In this document: piece after piece, positions 43,945 to 53,715 of the stretch
Numbering within the stretch: position 1 is the first letter of the stretch
Layout: every line of letters begins with the position of its first letter
Assembly (NCBI RefSeq): GCF_003025615.1
Contig: NZ_PYMJ01000008.1
Location: forward strand, 1-64,000
DNA from: Photobacterium frigidiphilum
GTDB lineage: Bacteria; Pseudomonadota; Gammaproteobacteria; Enterobacterales; Vibrionaceae
Direction of reading: 5' to 3'
Length of the DNA stretch: 64,000 bases
Notes under the pieces: model-generated
Told to the model about the DNA's origin: nothing
Databases searched by the model: none
The model's input: only the letters and a program-made list of their open reading frames with translations
Program-made: the position numbers and the translations under genes

Positions 43945-44985
43945 ATGAAAATCAGTGTTAAAGGACTGTTAATCGCTAGCTCACTACTGATCCCATCAAT
44001 CACTATGGCAAGTGAGTGCTCTAGTCGTGGTGTACTAGACGATAGATACTGTGATGAAGATAAAGATTTAGTGGCTGATTCACCTAAAGATCCCGAAGAA
44101 TGGAGCGATCCAAGTACACTTGTATTTACCTACACACCCGTTGAAGATCCCGCACTCTACAAAGATGCTTTTGCCGACTTCCAAGCACACATCAGTAAAA
44201 TCACAGGCAAACGCGTTATCTACTACACGGTACACTCAAACTCTGCGCAAGTAGAAGCCATGCGTTCAGGTCGTCTTCACGTGGCGGGTTTCTCTACAGG
44301 CCCTACAGGTTATGCAGTAAACCTAGCGGGTTATGTACCCATAGCAGTCAAAGGGGATGAAAATGGCTTTCAAGGCTACAACCTAATCACCATCGTGCGT
44401 AAAGACAGCGGCATTAATTCAATGTCTGATCTCAAAGGTAAAAAAGTCGCTCACACATCCGCATCTTCAAATTCAGGCAACCTTGCACCACGCGCACTTT
44501 TCCCAGCCAAAGGCTTAGTACCCGACGAAGATTACAAAGTGCTGTACTCAGGTAAGCATGATCAATCTATTCTCGGTGTATTCAACGGAGACTACGACGC
44601 TGCACCTGTCGCATCTGACGTATATGATCGTATGGTCGACGCTGGTCGAGTTGATGGCTCTGAACTTAAGATTATCTACCGTAGTCCACGCTTTCCAACA
44701 TCCGCTTTTGGCTACGCACATAACTTAAAACCAGAGCTGGTTGAAAAAATCCAAGAAGCTTTCTATAGCTACCGTTTCACTCCAGAAATGAGCGCAACCT
44801 TTAAAGGTGCTGATCGCTTCGCACCGATCACTTACAAAGAAGAATGGGGTGTCATTCGAGATATCGCCCATGCAACTGGCACGGCATACACAAAATCTGG
44901 TCTTAAGCAGCTTGCTGAAAAAGATGCCGCCAAACGTGCGAAGAAAAAAGCCGCTCTGCTAGCAAAACAAGCCAGCAACCAATAG
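43945..44985 (+). CDS. phnD: PhnD-family phosphate-ester/phosphonate-binding protein
   Basis: A 346-residue periplasmic binding protein. Signal peptide about 1-22 (TMA), then a cysteine-containing DRYCDEDKDLVAD segment seen in a subgroup of PhnD-like proteins. The PhnD core follows: LVFTYTPVEDPALYKDAFAD, VEAMRSGRLHVAGFSTGPTG, MSDLKGKKVAHTSASSNSG and VFNGDYDAAPVASDV. I choose ATG 43945, which follows AAAAGG, not the upstream TTG at 43939. The tail is lysine/alanine-rich. Classic PhnD binds 2-aminoethylphosphonate. In this glpQ context I infer glycerophosphate or a related organophosphate as the ligand, not proven. Confidence 0.88.
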   Translation: MKISVKGLLIASSLLIPSITMASECSSRGVLDDRYCDEDKDLVADSPKDPEEWSDPSTLVFTYTPVEDPALYKDAFADFQAHISKITGKRVIYYTVHSNSAQVEAMRSGRLHVAGFSTGPTGYAVNLAGYVPIAVKGDENGFQGYNLITIVRKDSGINSMSDLKGKKVAHTSASSNSGNLAPRALFPAKGLVPDEDYKVLYSGKHDQSILGVFNGDYDAAPVASDVYDRMVDAGRVDGSELKIIYRSPRFPTSAFGYAHNLKPELVEKIQEAFYSYRFTPEMSATFKGADRFAPITYKEEWGVIRDIAHATGTAYTKSGLKQLAEKDAAKRAKKKAALLAKQASNQ

Positions 44986-45090
44986 TGATTGGTTAATACC
45001 CAGCCATTACCTAAATCTAACCTCTCTACAATTCTATGCCCTCACGGGTAGGGCATAGAACATTCAAATATTCGTACAGGGATAAGTAGC

Positions 45091-45861
45091 ATGACCGTAG
45101 CCAGCTGTAACGGAATAAAAATCAATAACCTTTATCATCAATATGTAGCAGGTAAGCCAATCCTTAAAGGGATTAATATTGATATCGACCAACCCGGTAT
45201 TATCGCAATTATCGGCCCTTCAGGAACAGGTAAAAGTACCCTACTTCGCTGTATCAACCGCCTTAATGATCCAACTGAGGGTGAAATACTTTTTGATGGT
45301 GAAGATCTCACTAAATTAAAGGGACAAGAGCTTCGCAAACAGCGGAGACATATTGGTATGGTTTTCCAAGAATACAACCTTGTTGAACGCCTAACTGTTA
45401 TTGAAAATGTGTTGAGTGGGCGTCTGGGCTACATCAGTGCTTGGAATGCTTGGCGACGAAATTACTCCTCTGAAGATCTCAATAAAGCCTTTGAACTCTT
45501 AAGTTTTGTTGGGCTATCCGACTTCGCCAATCAACGTGCCGATAGCTTGTCAGGCGGTCAAAGGCAACGGGTGGGCATTGCGCGCGCCGTCATGCAAGAC
45601 CCTTATATTTTACTTGCAGATGAGCCGACATCGTCACTTGACCCTAAAACGGCAGTTGAAATTATGGAGTTAATGGAAACTTTCGCTCAACAGAAAAACA
45701 TTCCTGTAATGGTCAATATTCATGATGTGAACTTAGCCAAACGCTTTGCTAAACGCATCATCGGTATGTGTGACGGGAAAGTGCACTACGACGGCAGCCC
45801 TGAAGGCATTACAGAAGAAGATTTAAAAGTGATCTATGGAGGCGAATCATGGCTGGACTAA
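45091..45861 (+). CDS. phnC: PhnC-type ABC transporter ATPase
   Basis: A 256-residue ATPase with Walker [10 protein letters not shown] (about residue 40), Q-loop [12 protein letters not shown], signature [14 protein letters not shown] and Walker [14 protein letters not shown], with H-loop NIHDVNLA. The [20 protein letters not shown] segment is typical of PhnC. It powers the permeases encoded directly downstream, overlapping the first by 13 bases. A GGGATAAG site precedes the start. Confidence 0.93.
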   Translation: MTVASCNGIKINNLYHQYVAGKPILKGINIDIDQPGIIAIIGPSGTGKSTLLRCINRLNDPTEGEILFDGEDLTKLKGQELRKQRRHIGMVFQEYNLVERLTVIENVLSGRLGYISAWNAWRRNYSSEDLNKAFELLSFVGLSDFANQRADSLSGGQRQRVGIARAVMQDPYILLADEPTSSLDPKTAVEIMELMETFAQQKNIPVMVNIHDVNLAKRFAKRIIGMCDGKVHYDGSPEGITEEDLKVIYGGESWLD

Positions 45862-46640
45862 CCTCAACACCCAACCAAGAAAACCCGTTTAAAACATCTT
45901 GGGTAAACAGGCTCATTTTTGCAGTCATTATCGGTTATTTATTTTATAGCATGTCAACGTTAGGGTTAACGTTGGATCGATTAATTATCGGGTTTGGGGA
46001 AAGTGAGCGTTTACTTTCTCGCATGTTCCCACCTGATTTTTCACGCTCAAGTTTACTGCTAAGTGGTTTAGCTGAAAGTCTACAAATCGCTATAATTTCA
46101 AGTTTCTTTGGAATCGTAATTTCACTTTTCCTTGGGCTAATGGCAGCGCGTAATATGATGCCTGCAATTGTATCGATCCCAATTCGTGGCTTTATCGCAT
46201 TATGTCGTTCTTTCCACCCCGTTATCATCGCGATTCTTTTTGTAAAAGCGGTAGGGTTTGGCGCATTAGCAGGCATATTAACCTTAGTATTTGCCTCTAT
46301 TGGCTTTATTGCCAAGCTGTTTGCAGAAGCGATTGAAGAGATTTCATTTAAACCCGTTGAAGCGATTCGAGCAACAGGTGCCAGTTTCATGTCAGTAATT
46401 TTATATGCTGTTATGCCGCAAGTGTTTACTCGTTTCATTGGCTTTGCAAGTTACCAACTCGACTCCAATTTACGTAATTCCACCATGGTTGGCATTGTAG
46501 GCGCTGGCGGTTTAGGTGGCACACTATTCTCTGCTTTCCAGCGATTTGATTATGATTTTGTCGCGGCCATTTTAATCACCATCATTGCACTGATTTTAGT
46601 CGGTGAGTTTCTTTCCAATATTGTTAGGAGAGTTTTCTAA
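45849..46640 (+). CDS. phnE: PhnE-type permease 1
   Basis: A 263-residue inner-membrane permease with about six helices. The EAA loop ([20 protein letters not shown]) contacts the ATPase. It overlaps phnC by 13 bases and the next permease gene by 1 base, so all are translated together. It is about as similar to the second permease as expected for the paired PhnE1/PhnE2 of two-permease systems. Confidence 0.9.
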   Translation: MAGLTSTPNQENPFKTSWVNRLIFAVIIGYLFYSMSTLGLTLDRLIIGFGESERLLSRMFPPDFSRSSLLLSGLAESLQIAIISSFFGIVISLFLGLMAARNMMPAIVSIPIRGFIALCRSFHPVIIAILFVKAVGFGALAGILTLVFASIGFIAKLFAEAIEEISFKPVEAIRATGASFMSVILYAVMPQVFTRFIGFASYQLDSNLRNSTMVGIVGAGGLGGTLFSAFQRFDYDFVAAILITIIALILVGEFLSNIVRRVF

Positions 46641-47443
46641 TGACAACGGCACACATCGATAAAGAATGGCAACGCTTCACACCCAGCGAACGCATTGCCC
46701 GATTTGCTATTTACCTATGCTTAGTTTCTGCGATTGTTTGGTCTTGGCAAACCGTGGAAGTGATCCCTGAATTCCTTTACGACGCCCCCGTTCAATTTGC
46801 CGATATGTTTCAGCGTATGGTGCCATTAGATTTCGCGTTTTACCCTGAAGCTATTCACGCAGCCATGGTTGAAACGTTGCATATCGCCACGCTCGGCACC
46901 TTATTTACGCTAATTTTTGCGATTCCGTTAGCATTACTGAATGCTCCGAATATCACGCCAAGTAAAACGCTAAACTGGGTTGCTCAATTCTTTTTGGTAT
47001 CATCTCGCTCGGTCAATTCTCTGGTTTGGGCTTTGCTTTTTATCGCCCTATTTGGCCCTGGCATGTTAGCCGGCATTATGGCTATCGCCATTCGAAGTAT
47101 TGGCTTTGTCGGAAAACTATTGGCAGAAGCCATTACCGAAGTCAATATGGGCCCCATTGAAGCATTAAAAGCAACAGGTGCTTCATCGGCAAGTATTTTA
47201 TTAAAAGGCTATTGGCCTCAGATAATGCCAGCCTTCTATTCAATTGTGCTATTCCGTTGGGATATAAACGTACGTGAGTCTGCGGTATTAGGGCTTGTGG
47301 GTGCAGGTGGTGTCGGGGTTATCTTGAATGATGCTCAGAACTTATTTGAATGGCAGAAAGTAGCGATGGTATTAGTCAGCATTTTTACGGTCGTTATTAT
47401 TGCTGAAGCAGTGGTGATTCAGATTCGAAATAAACTTATTTAA
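46640..47443 (+). CDS. phnE: PhnE-type permease 2
   Basis: A 267-residue permease with about six helices and the EAA loop EALKATGASSASILLKGYWP. It starts on the last base of the preceding stop (TAATG). With the first PhnE it should form a heterodimeric channel. A strong terminator closes the operon at 47479. Confidence 0.9.
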   Translation: MTTAHIDKEWQRFTPSERIARFAIYLCLVSAIVWSWQTVEVIPEFLYDAPVQFADMFQRMVPLDFAFYPEAIHAAMVETLHIATLGTLFTLIFAIPLALLNAPNITPSKTLNWVAQFFLVSSRSVNSLVWALLFIALFGPGMLAGIMAIAIRSIGFVGKLLAEAITEVNMGPIEALKATGASSASILLKGYWPQIMPAFYSIVLFRWDINVRESAVLGLVGAGGVGVILNDAQNLFEWQKVAMVLVSIFTVVIIAEAVVIQIRNKLI

Positions 47444-47478
47444 GAATACTTCACCTCTTCTTTATCCCTTCAAAAAAG

Positions 47479-47503
47479 AAACGGCTTTCTAGCCGTTTTT
47501 TTT
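47479..47503 (+). terminator. Terminator of the phnDCEE operon
   Basis: AAACGGCT / AGCCGTTT hairpin with TTCT loop and eight T residues. Confidence 0.9.
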
Positions 47504-47605
47504 CAATTTCACGCAATGAAAGCGCAATAATGTACAAGTTAATTCAATTTGATAAACATAAAGTGAAGCGTATAGAAATACGTAATGAAGAAAATAAGAG
47601 GGAAT

Positions 47606-48343
47606 ATGGACACGTCTCATAAACAGACAGACACAACAGATTGTGAGCTAACGGCTCAAGAAAAGCGGACATTATTCCGACAAGGTGCCATCGCCGTTAC
47701 TCCTTTGTGCATTGCAGTGATCCCGTGGGGATTATTGGCGGGATCATTTGCTATCGATATTGGTCTTGACCCTTTTGCCAGCCAAGCATTATCAGCCATT
47801 GTTTTTGCAGGTTCAGCCCAACTCGTCGCCACCGGTTTACTCAAAGTTGGGGCGGGGTTAGGGACGATTTTACTCACAACACTTTTCATTACTTCTCGTC
47901 ATTTATTATATAGCGTGACAATGCGCGACAAGATAAGTCCTTTACCTCTGCGTTGGCGGTTAGGCCTCGGCTTTCTGTTAACCGATGAATTGTTTGCATT
48001 ATGTGGACATCAATCAAAAAAATCATTCAATCGTTGGTATGCCCTTGGCACTGGTCTGTGGTTTTACATTTGCTGGAATATTGCCACCTTCGCAGGCATT
48101 GTTGCCGGAAAGTTCATACCCAACCTTGATACGATCGGGTTAGATTTCGCTGTCGCTGCCACGTTTATTGCCATCGTTATCCCTACAATCAAGAAATTAT
48201 CGGTATTAATCACCGTATTCGTCGCGATGATTCTTTCGGTCGTACTGCAATATTTTGACGTTGATGGTGGGTTAATGATCGCCAGCATAATCGCCATGTT
48301 CTGTGGTTATTCAATCGATACGTTCAAAAGGAATGACGCATGA
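47606..48343 (+). CDS. azlC: AzlC-family branched-chain amino-acid exporter, large subunit
   Basis: A 245-residue membrane protein. Family blocks are GAIAVTPLCIAVIPWGLLAGSF, FAGSAQLVATGLL and LFITSRHLLYSVTMRDKISP, followed by WRLGLGFLLTDELFAL. With AzlD it forms the two-component exporter of branched-chain amino acids. I use ATG 47606, which has an AGAGGGA site, in place of the in-frame ATG 47585. It overlaps azlD by 4 bases (ATGA). Confidence 0.9.
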   Translation: MDTSHKQTDTTDCELTAQEKRTLFRQGAIAVTPLCIAVIPWGLLAGSFAIDIGLDPFASQALSAIVFAGSAQLVATGLLKVGAGLGTILLTTLFITSRHLLYSVTMRDKISPLPLRWRLGLGFLLTDELFALCGHQSKKSFNRWYALGTGLWFYICWNIATFAGIVAGKFIPNLDTIGLDFAVAATFIAIVIPTIKKLSVLITVFVAMILSVVLQYFDVDGGLMIASIIAMFCGYSIDTFKRNDA

Positions 48344-48642
48344 TTTGGTTAACGATTGCCGCGATGGCGCTACTTGTATTCGCTAGCCGTTATGTATTCT
48401 TAGAACCAAAATTACCTTTACGACTGACGGCGCAAACTCAAAAATTATTAAGCTATTCCAGCCCTGCAGTATTAACGGCTATTTGGGCCCCAATTGTATT
48501 TTTACCCGACGGCGAATTGATGCTTTCGTACAAGAACCCTTATTTAATCGCAGCCTTGTTCGCCATATTACTGGCATGGCGCACCAAAAATGTATTGCTC
48601 ACCGCGGTACTTAGCATGGCGTTATTTTTTATCATTTCATAA
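48340..48642 (+). CDS. azlD: AzlD-family exporter, small subunit
   Basis: A 100-residue membrane protein with about four helices (ALLVFASRYVF, YSSPAVLTAIWAPIVF, PYLIAALFAILLAW, TAVLSMALFFIIS). Coupled to azlC by a 4-base overlap. AzlCD pairs export leucine and related amino acids. An AraC-type regulator of the kind often linked to such exporters is at 37817, but not adjacent. Confidence 0.9.
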   Translation: MIWLTIAAMALLVFASRYVFLEPKLPLRLTAQTQKLLSYSSPAVLTAIWAPIVFLPDGELMLSYKNPYLIAALFAILLAWRTKNVLLTAVLSMALFFIIS

Positions 48643-48760
48643 CAATAAAGCTGACAGTTTAAGGTGTTATTTTTTTCAACTGACTGATGTCCGTATATTT
48701 AAAAGTGCACCTACCGTATAGTGACGTTGATTCTATCTCATCATTCTAGGTACCAGAGCC

Positions 48761-50074
48761 ATGTTTAAACACACACACAGCACTTATGACACCATTGTTG
48801 TAGGTAGTGGTCCTGGTGGTGCAACCGTCGCCAACGAGTTAGCACTAAAAGGACAACGTGTTCTTATTCTTGAGTGGGGAGACAATGAACCACTCAACGG
48901 CTCTTTCATCCAAATGGCTAAGATGGCGGCTATTCCAGGCAAAGGGGCTTTTGTTAACTCAGATCTATCTTTACTCATTAGGGGTATTACTGCAGGTGGT
49001 AGTTCAGCAATAAATTATGCCACCGCCATGAAACCACCCGTCGAAATGTTTCAGCGTTATGGCATCGATTTAACGGCAGAAATAGCCGACGTTGAAAGCA
49101 CCCTTCCCCTCTCAATATTACCTGATGAACTTATCGGCCCTATGGCACAGAGAATTGCTTCTGCCGCTCAACAGCTTGATCTCGATTGGAACAAACTCGA
49201 TAAATTCATTGATATAAACAAATGCCGTTCTGCTTGCCACCTGTGTTCATACGGTTGCCCACATGATGCAAAATGGAATGCGCGCATGTATCTTGATACT
49301 GCGGTACAACAAGGTAGTACGCTGCTAACACATGCAAAAGTACTGAAGGTTATTACCAAAGAACATCGAGCAATAGGTGTCCAATTCAAACACCACGGAA
49401 AAATTGAATCTGCCTTTGCTAACAACATCATTTTAGCGGCGGGAGGAATAGGTTCCGCCCAGATATTACAAGCAAGCGGAGTGCACAATGCAGGGCAGCA
49501 TTTCTTTATGGATCCCGTTATTGCGGTGATGGGAAAAGTACCAGAATCCTACCCCGATGGAGAGATCCCAATGGCGGCGGGGTTACACCTTCCTCAAGAA
49601 GGTTTGATGCTTTCTGACTTAAGTTTACCTAAACCTTTTTTCCACTTATTTACCGCACAAGTCGGTAAGTTTCAGCACTTATTATCCCCTAATAATACTC
49701 TATCAATTATGGTGAAAGCCAAAGATGAATTAAGCGGTAATATCGGGACTAAATGGGTTAATAAAACATTAAGCAGTGATGACAAAAAAAGGCTGAATAC
49801 GGGTGCTGAGATTGCAGAAAATATCTTACGCCAAGCAGGTGCCACCAGCCTATATCGCACTCATCATTTTGCTGCGCATCAAGGTGGCAGCGCTAAAATT
49901 GGTGAAGTCGTCGATGCAAACTTGCAGTCTGAGATTCAAGGATTATATGTCTGTGATGCCTCTGTCATTCCAGAAGCTTGGGGACTACCGCCAACGTATA
50001 CATTAATCTGTTTAGCGAAACGTCTAGCGAAACATGTAGACGGGCTTGTAGACGGGCTTGTTGCAAATAATTAG
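48761..50074 (+). CDS. FAD-dependent GMC-family oxidoreductase
   Basis: A 437-residue flavoprotein. The N-terminal FAD motif is IVVGSGPGGATVANEL (residues 12-27), with ITAGGSSAINYA and NNIILAAGGIGSAQILQASG in the middle. A terminal block, ASVIPEAWGLPPTYTLICLA, holds the usual GMC active-site region. Residues about 150-165 contain the cysteine cluster CRSACHLCSYGCP, found in a bacterial subgroup of GMC enzymes and suggestive of a metal or Fe-S site. The substrate, probably an alcohol or sterol-like compound, is unknown. The last residues contain a tandem duplication (DGLVDGLV, 12 bases twice). Confidence 0.85.
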   Translation: MFKHTHSTYDTIVVGSGPGGATVANELALKGQRVLILEWGDNEPLNGSFIQMAKMAAIPGKGAFVNSDLSLLIRGITAGGSSAINYATAMKPPVEMFQRYGIDLTAEIADVESTLPLSILPDELIGPMAQRIASAAQQLDLDWNKLDKFIDINKCRSACHLCSYGCPHDAKWNARMYLDTAVQQGSTLLTHAKVLKVITKEHRAIGVQFKHHGKIESAFANNIILAAGGIGSAQILQASGVHNAGQHFFMDPVIAVMGKVPESYPDGEIPMAAGLHLPQEGLMLSDLSLPKPFFHLFTAQVGKFQHLLSPNNTLSIMVKAKDELSGNIGTKWVNKTLSSDDKKRLNTGAEIAENILRQAGATSLYRTHHFAAHQGGSAKIGEVVDANLQSEIQGLYVCDASVIPEAWGLPPTYTLICLAKRLAKHVDGLVDGLVANN

Positions 50075-50570
50075 ATAACACCGTTCTACCCTGTGATGCT
50101 GTAATAATTACTGGAACATCGAGCACGAAGAAGAAAGAAGCCTATGGCTTCTTCATGGCGAATGGACATCCCAGTTCAGTTGTCGCTCAAACGTGGTACT
50201 GTTGAAACTAACATTCCCTGAATGAATACCACAAAAAAATACATTACCCATTGTTATGCATCAGATTCACCTTTACACATTTCTGCTTATACTTTACTTT
50301 CACTTGGCACTTATATTTTATTAAATCTTATCCTTCTCTACATTAATAGTAAGAGCGATGAGTTCTGTCTTTTAATTATTTATTGATGATTTAGTAGATA
50401 GATAAATTAGTTTTTCATTATTTGATGTGATCGCCATAAATAAGGACTTTATCAATAAGTTCTTATTAGAAATAATAAGACCATCAACACACCCTTATTA
50501 ATGGTGATAGTTTTACCAATACATTCCTATTAAGAATAATAATAATTTTTTGCAATAATATGGAGATATT
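50075..50570. other. Intergenic region before the C25 peptidase gene
   Basis: No credible gene. It contains a GAAGCC / GGCTTC hairpin (50135-50153) near the oxidoreductase end. Further on, two related AT-rich stretches (TTATTAGAAATAATAAG near 50463 and CCTATTAAGAATAATAAT near 50526) form a loose direct repeat upstream of the peptidase gene. Confidence 0.4.
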
Positions 50571-53435
50571 ATGAAGTTAAATCAGGCTAGGCTTCTATTA
50601 ACCCTCGCGATCCTTTCCCCTTCGGTTTTGGCTGCTACTCATACGCTAGAGCATACCGATGCATCGGTATTTGATAAGCAAGTTATTCAATTCGCCCCAC
50701 CAGTGGATACTCGCTCGGGCAAAAAAGATGGAGAAACGAGCAACTACATTTCAATGCTTGAGAAACAAGGCCACAGCGCTTTGTTTGAAGCGAAGTTAAC
50801 CGAGTTAACTTTGGCTAAAGTCAAAATGGCCGATGGCAATATCTATAATCGCATCATGCTGCCAGATGGTGCAGCACCTAGCGAACCGGGAAAACCAAAT
50901 TTAACCGGTTATCGTCAACTGGTTCGTATTCCAGATGGCGCAGAGCTGGAGTTAGTGGTTGAAAATGTCGAGTGGTCAAAAACCTATACCGATATGGTGG
51001 TTGATCCTGTGCAGCTACCATTTCCCGACGTAGTTGAAGAAGATGGCAACCGTCCCGATCAACATATGCCATTTGTAAAAGATGATGCAGCCTATAATGC
51101 TTTAACAGATAGTGAGGTGCCACTGATTTCTGTCGTTGAAACGGTGCGCGTTCGTGGCAAGAGTTACGCCGTGATTTCATATCGTCCTATAGATTTTAAT
51201 TCAACAGAAGGAACGGTACGTTTCGCACAGAAAGTACGTTTTAAAGTTAATTATATTTTGTCTGATGCATCAGAGCCAAAGCGTGAAGATAAACTTGAAT
51301 TTGATGCGAAAAAAAAAGCGGTAATTGACTTACGTGATGAACAAGTTGAACCAAAGCAAAAAATGGACAACGTACCATCGCAAGGAAATAAGGCTGATCT
51401 GACACCTGCTCAAAAAGCTGATTACTTGATCATTACTGCAGACCGATTTCAACAAACGGTAGAACCACTTGCGGCGTGGAAGCGTAAGAAGGGTTATCAA
51501 GTGCACGTCGCGACAGTAACAGAGGTCGGTAACACTCAGGCACAAATAAAGGCTTATATTAAAGATGCCTATAGCAACGGTACTATGACCTCATATGTAC
51601 TTTTGGTAGGTGATCATGAAGATATCCCAGGTTATGAAATTGTCGGTCACCCTTACCACGGTAAAGATCACCGCTGGCATACCGATTACGAATACACACT
51701 TGTTGACGGTGATGATAAATACTCCGATGTAGTGATAGGACGTTTGCCGGGGGATACTGAAGCTCAAATTACCACTATGGTTAACCGCAGCTTAAATTAC
51801 GAACAAAATCCGACGGATTCAGATCGTTACAAACATGTCCTTCTTGCCGGACAGTATCAAGATCGCGACGCCAATCGGGTTGCCGATCGCATGTTTATGG
51901 AAGATTTGCACCGCGCTGCCGATTTCTTAGGTCCTGACTACGACTTTTTCTCTGGTCTAGGTGACAGGTTCAATAAAGGTTATAGCGTCCATACTGCGTT
52001 GCAATGGGATGCTGACTTAACCAAAGAACTTAAATATGGTGGCTGGAACTACGGCAGTGCCCGTGTGAATCCTCCAAGTTCAGTACCACAAGTGTGGAAA
52101 GATCAAGGTAATGGCGATCGAGTTCAGATTGCTGATGCGATTAACCAAGGTGTAGGCTTTGTCATGCACCGTGACCATGGTTATGGCAATGGTTCAGGTT
52201 GGGCTGATCCGCATTACACCGCAACAGAAGTGAATGCGTTAACCAATGGCAATATGGCCCCGTTTGTATTTAGCTTGAACTGCGCTACAGGTTGGTTTGA
52301 CGGAAAAGATTCATTTGCTGAGTCTTGGATGCGCAATGCCAATGGTGGTGCCGTTGGGTTTACAGGCGCAGTAAGAGTAAGCTACTCCGGTTATAACGAT
52401 CTGATGCATGCCGCTATTTTAGACAGCCTTTGGGATGACTATGACGGCGCGTGGTCTAGCGCTGTTTATCCTGTCTCTTGGCGTCCTGCAATGGCGTTGA
52501 ACCGCGCCAAAGATCGTTTGTTTGGCCATTATGGCGCTGAAGATAGCCACGCGATTTTAACCGCGCGTTTCTTTAGCTGGTTTGGTGATCCGGAGCTTGA
52601 GCTAAGAACTGAAAGACCAAACCAATTAACCGTGACTTATCCATCACAGTTAGCCAAAGGCTCACAAGCCAAGTTTGATGTTGTTGTTAGTGAGGGGGAG
52701 CGACGCTTAGCGAAAGCTCGGGTTGCGTTGGTTTCTGCATCTGGTGAAGCTCATGTTGTAACGACCGATCAAAATGGTGTGGCGCAATTTGATGTACCTG
52801 TTGAAGGAAATATGAGCCTAACGGTTACCGAGCACAATGCCAAAGCGTATCAAGGTCAAATACAAGTTGAGGGCGATGCGCCACAGGCACGAGTAATCGA
52901 AAATATCACCGCGCAAGCTCATCAATGGGTAGCGTTGGATGGTACTAAGTCTGTTGTGCCGAAAGGAAACCAAGTAACTTATTTGTGGCAACAAGTTGCG
53001 GGGCCAAAAGTCCGTATCGATTATGCTGATAGTCGTTATGCTTATGCGATCACGCCTAATTACAGTTCTGTACTGAAATTTAAGCTGACCATTACCGACC
53101 AAACTGGGGCTTCTGACTCAGCAATCCAGACGATAACAGTAAAAGGTGTAGAAGACAGCAACAAAGCGCCTATTGCCGTTGTTAAAGATGCGATAAGTGG
53201 AACCAGTCAATGGACCGCGTTAGATGGTACTCAATCATCCGATCCTGACGGTAAAATAGTCAGCTACCATTGGAGTCAGGTTAGTGGGCCAAAAACTGAG
53301 ATTGCCTATCCAGATAGCAAATATGCATACACCTTTACACCAAGTGCAGAAAACACACTGGCGTTTAAGCTAACAGTAACCGATAACGAGGGTAAAACGT
53401 CTTCATCGATTGCTAAAGTTATGGTGAAAAGTTAG
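50571..53435 (+). CDS. Secreted gingipain-like C25-family cysteine peptidase with PKD repeats
   Basis: A 954-residue exported protease. Signal peptide about 1-21. An N-terminal propeptide of the C25 type extends to about residue 270. The peptidase core begins ADYLIITADRFQQTVEPLAAWKRKKGYQVHV. The catalytic His lies in FVMHRDHGYGNGSGW (about residue 536) and the catalytic Cys in FSLNCATGWFDG (about 570). An Ig-like segment (about 683-770) is followed by two PKD-like repeats of about 88 residues, each with QW.ALDGT and KLT.TD. There is no GlyGly-CTERM or type IX sorting tail. It is likely secreted by type II. Gingipains cleave host proteins after Arg or Lys; specificity here cannot be read. Confidence 0.9.
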   Translation: MKLNQARLLLTLAILSPSVLAATHTLEHTDASVFDKQVIQFAPPVDTRSGKKDGETSNYISMLEKQGHSALFEAKLTELTLAKVKMADGNIYNRIMLPDGAAPSEPGKPNLTGYRQLVRIPDGAELELVVENVEWSKTYTDMVVDPVQLPFPDVVEEDGNRPDQHMPFVKDDAAYNALTDSEVPLISVVETVRVRGKSYAVISYRPIDFNSTEGTVRFAQKVRFKVNYILSDASEPKREDKLEFDAKKKAVIDLRDEQVEPKQKMDNVPSQGNKADLTPAQKADYLIITADRFQQTVEPLAAWKRKKGYQVHVATVTEVGNTQAQIKAYIKDAYSNGTMTSYVLLVGDHEDIPGYEIVGHPYHGKDHRWHTDYEYTLVDGDDKYSDVVIGRLPGDTEAQITTMVNRSLNYEQNPTDSDRYKHVLLAGQYQDRDANRVADRMFMEDLHRAADFLGPDYDFFSGLGDRFNKGYSVHTALQWDADLTKELKYGGWNYGSARVNPPSSVPQVWKDQGNGDRVQIADAINQGVGFVMHRDHGYGNGSGWADPHYTATEVNALTNGNMAPFVFSLNCATGWFDGKDSFAESWMRNANGGAVGFTGAVRVSYSGYNDLMHAAILDSLWDDYDGAWSSAVYPVSWRPAMALNRAKDRLFGHYGAEDSHAILTARFFSWFGDPELELRTERPNQLTVTYPSQLAKGSQAKFDVVVSEGERRLAKARVALVSASGEAHVVTTDQNGVAQFDVPVEGNMSLTVTEHNAKAYQGQIQVEGDAPQARVIENITAQAHQWVALDGTKSVVPKGNQVTYLWQQVAGPKVRIDYADSRYAYAITPNYSSVLKFKLTITDQTGASDSAIQTITVKGVEDSNKAPIAVVKDAISGTSQWTALDGTQSSDPDGKIVSYHWSQVSGPKTEIAYPDSKYAYTFTPSAENTLAFKLTVTDNEGKTSSSIAKVMVKS

Positions 53436-53468
53436 TCGATTAAACTCTAGAAATTGAGGGCATAAATT

Positions 53469-53497
53469 AAAGGTGCTTTATTAATTAAAGCGCCTTT
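53469..53497 (+). terminator. Terminator of the C25 peptidase gene
   Basis: AAAGGTGCTTTA / TAAAGCGCCTTT stem with one mismatch, 33 bases after the stop. Confidence 0.75.
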
Positions 53498-53499
53498 CC

Positions 53500-53715
53500 T
53501 ATATAGATAAGAGCCTCAAACTCTTATGCGAGAAATCCGCCGTCATGAACCACCTCTTCAGCGTTGAGGTTATTTATACGTAAAAACTTCCCCTACCGCT
53601 GGCTAGTACAACCTTATGTAATTAGTTGTAACAGCCCCTCTTAAACTAGCTAAGGTTCGGTGGTAACCAAGTTCACACGACTAGGTGAACAATATAAATA
53701 TAAACCATTATTAAA
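53500..53715. mobile_element. Possible IS200/IS605-type remnant
   Basis: This patch differs from its AT-rich surroundings. It has several imperfect hairpins, including GTTCAC / GTGAAC at about 53670-53690, resembling a subterminal right-end hairpin of IS200/IS605 elements. No TnpA or TnpB frame survives. The call rests on structure alone and is tentative. Confidence 0.25.
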
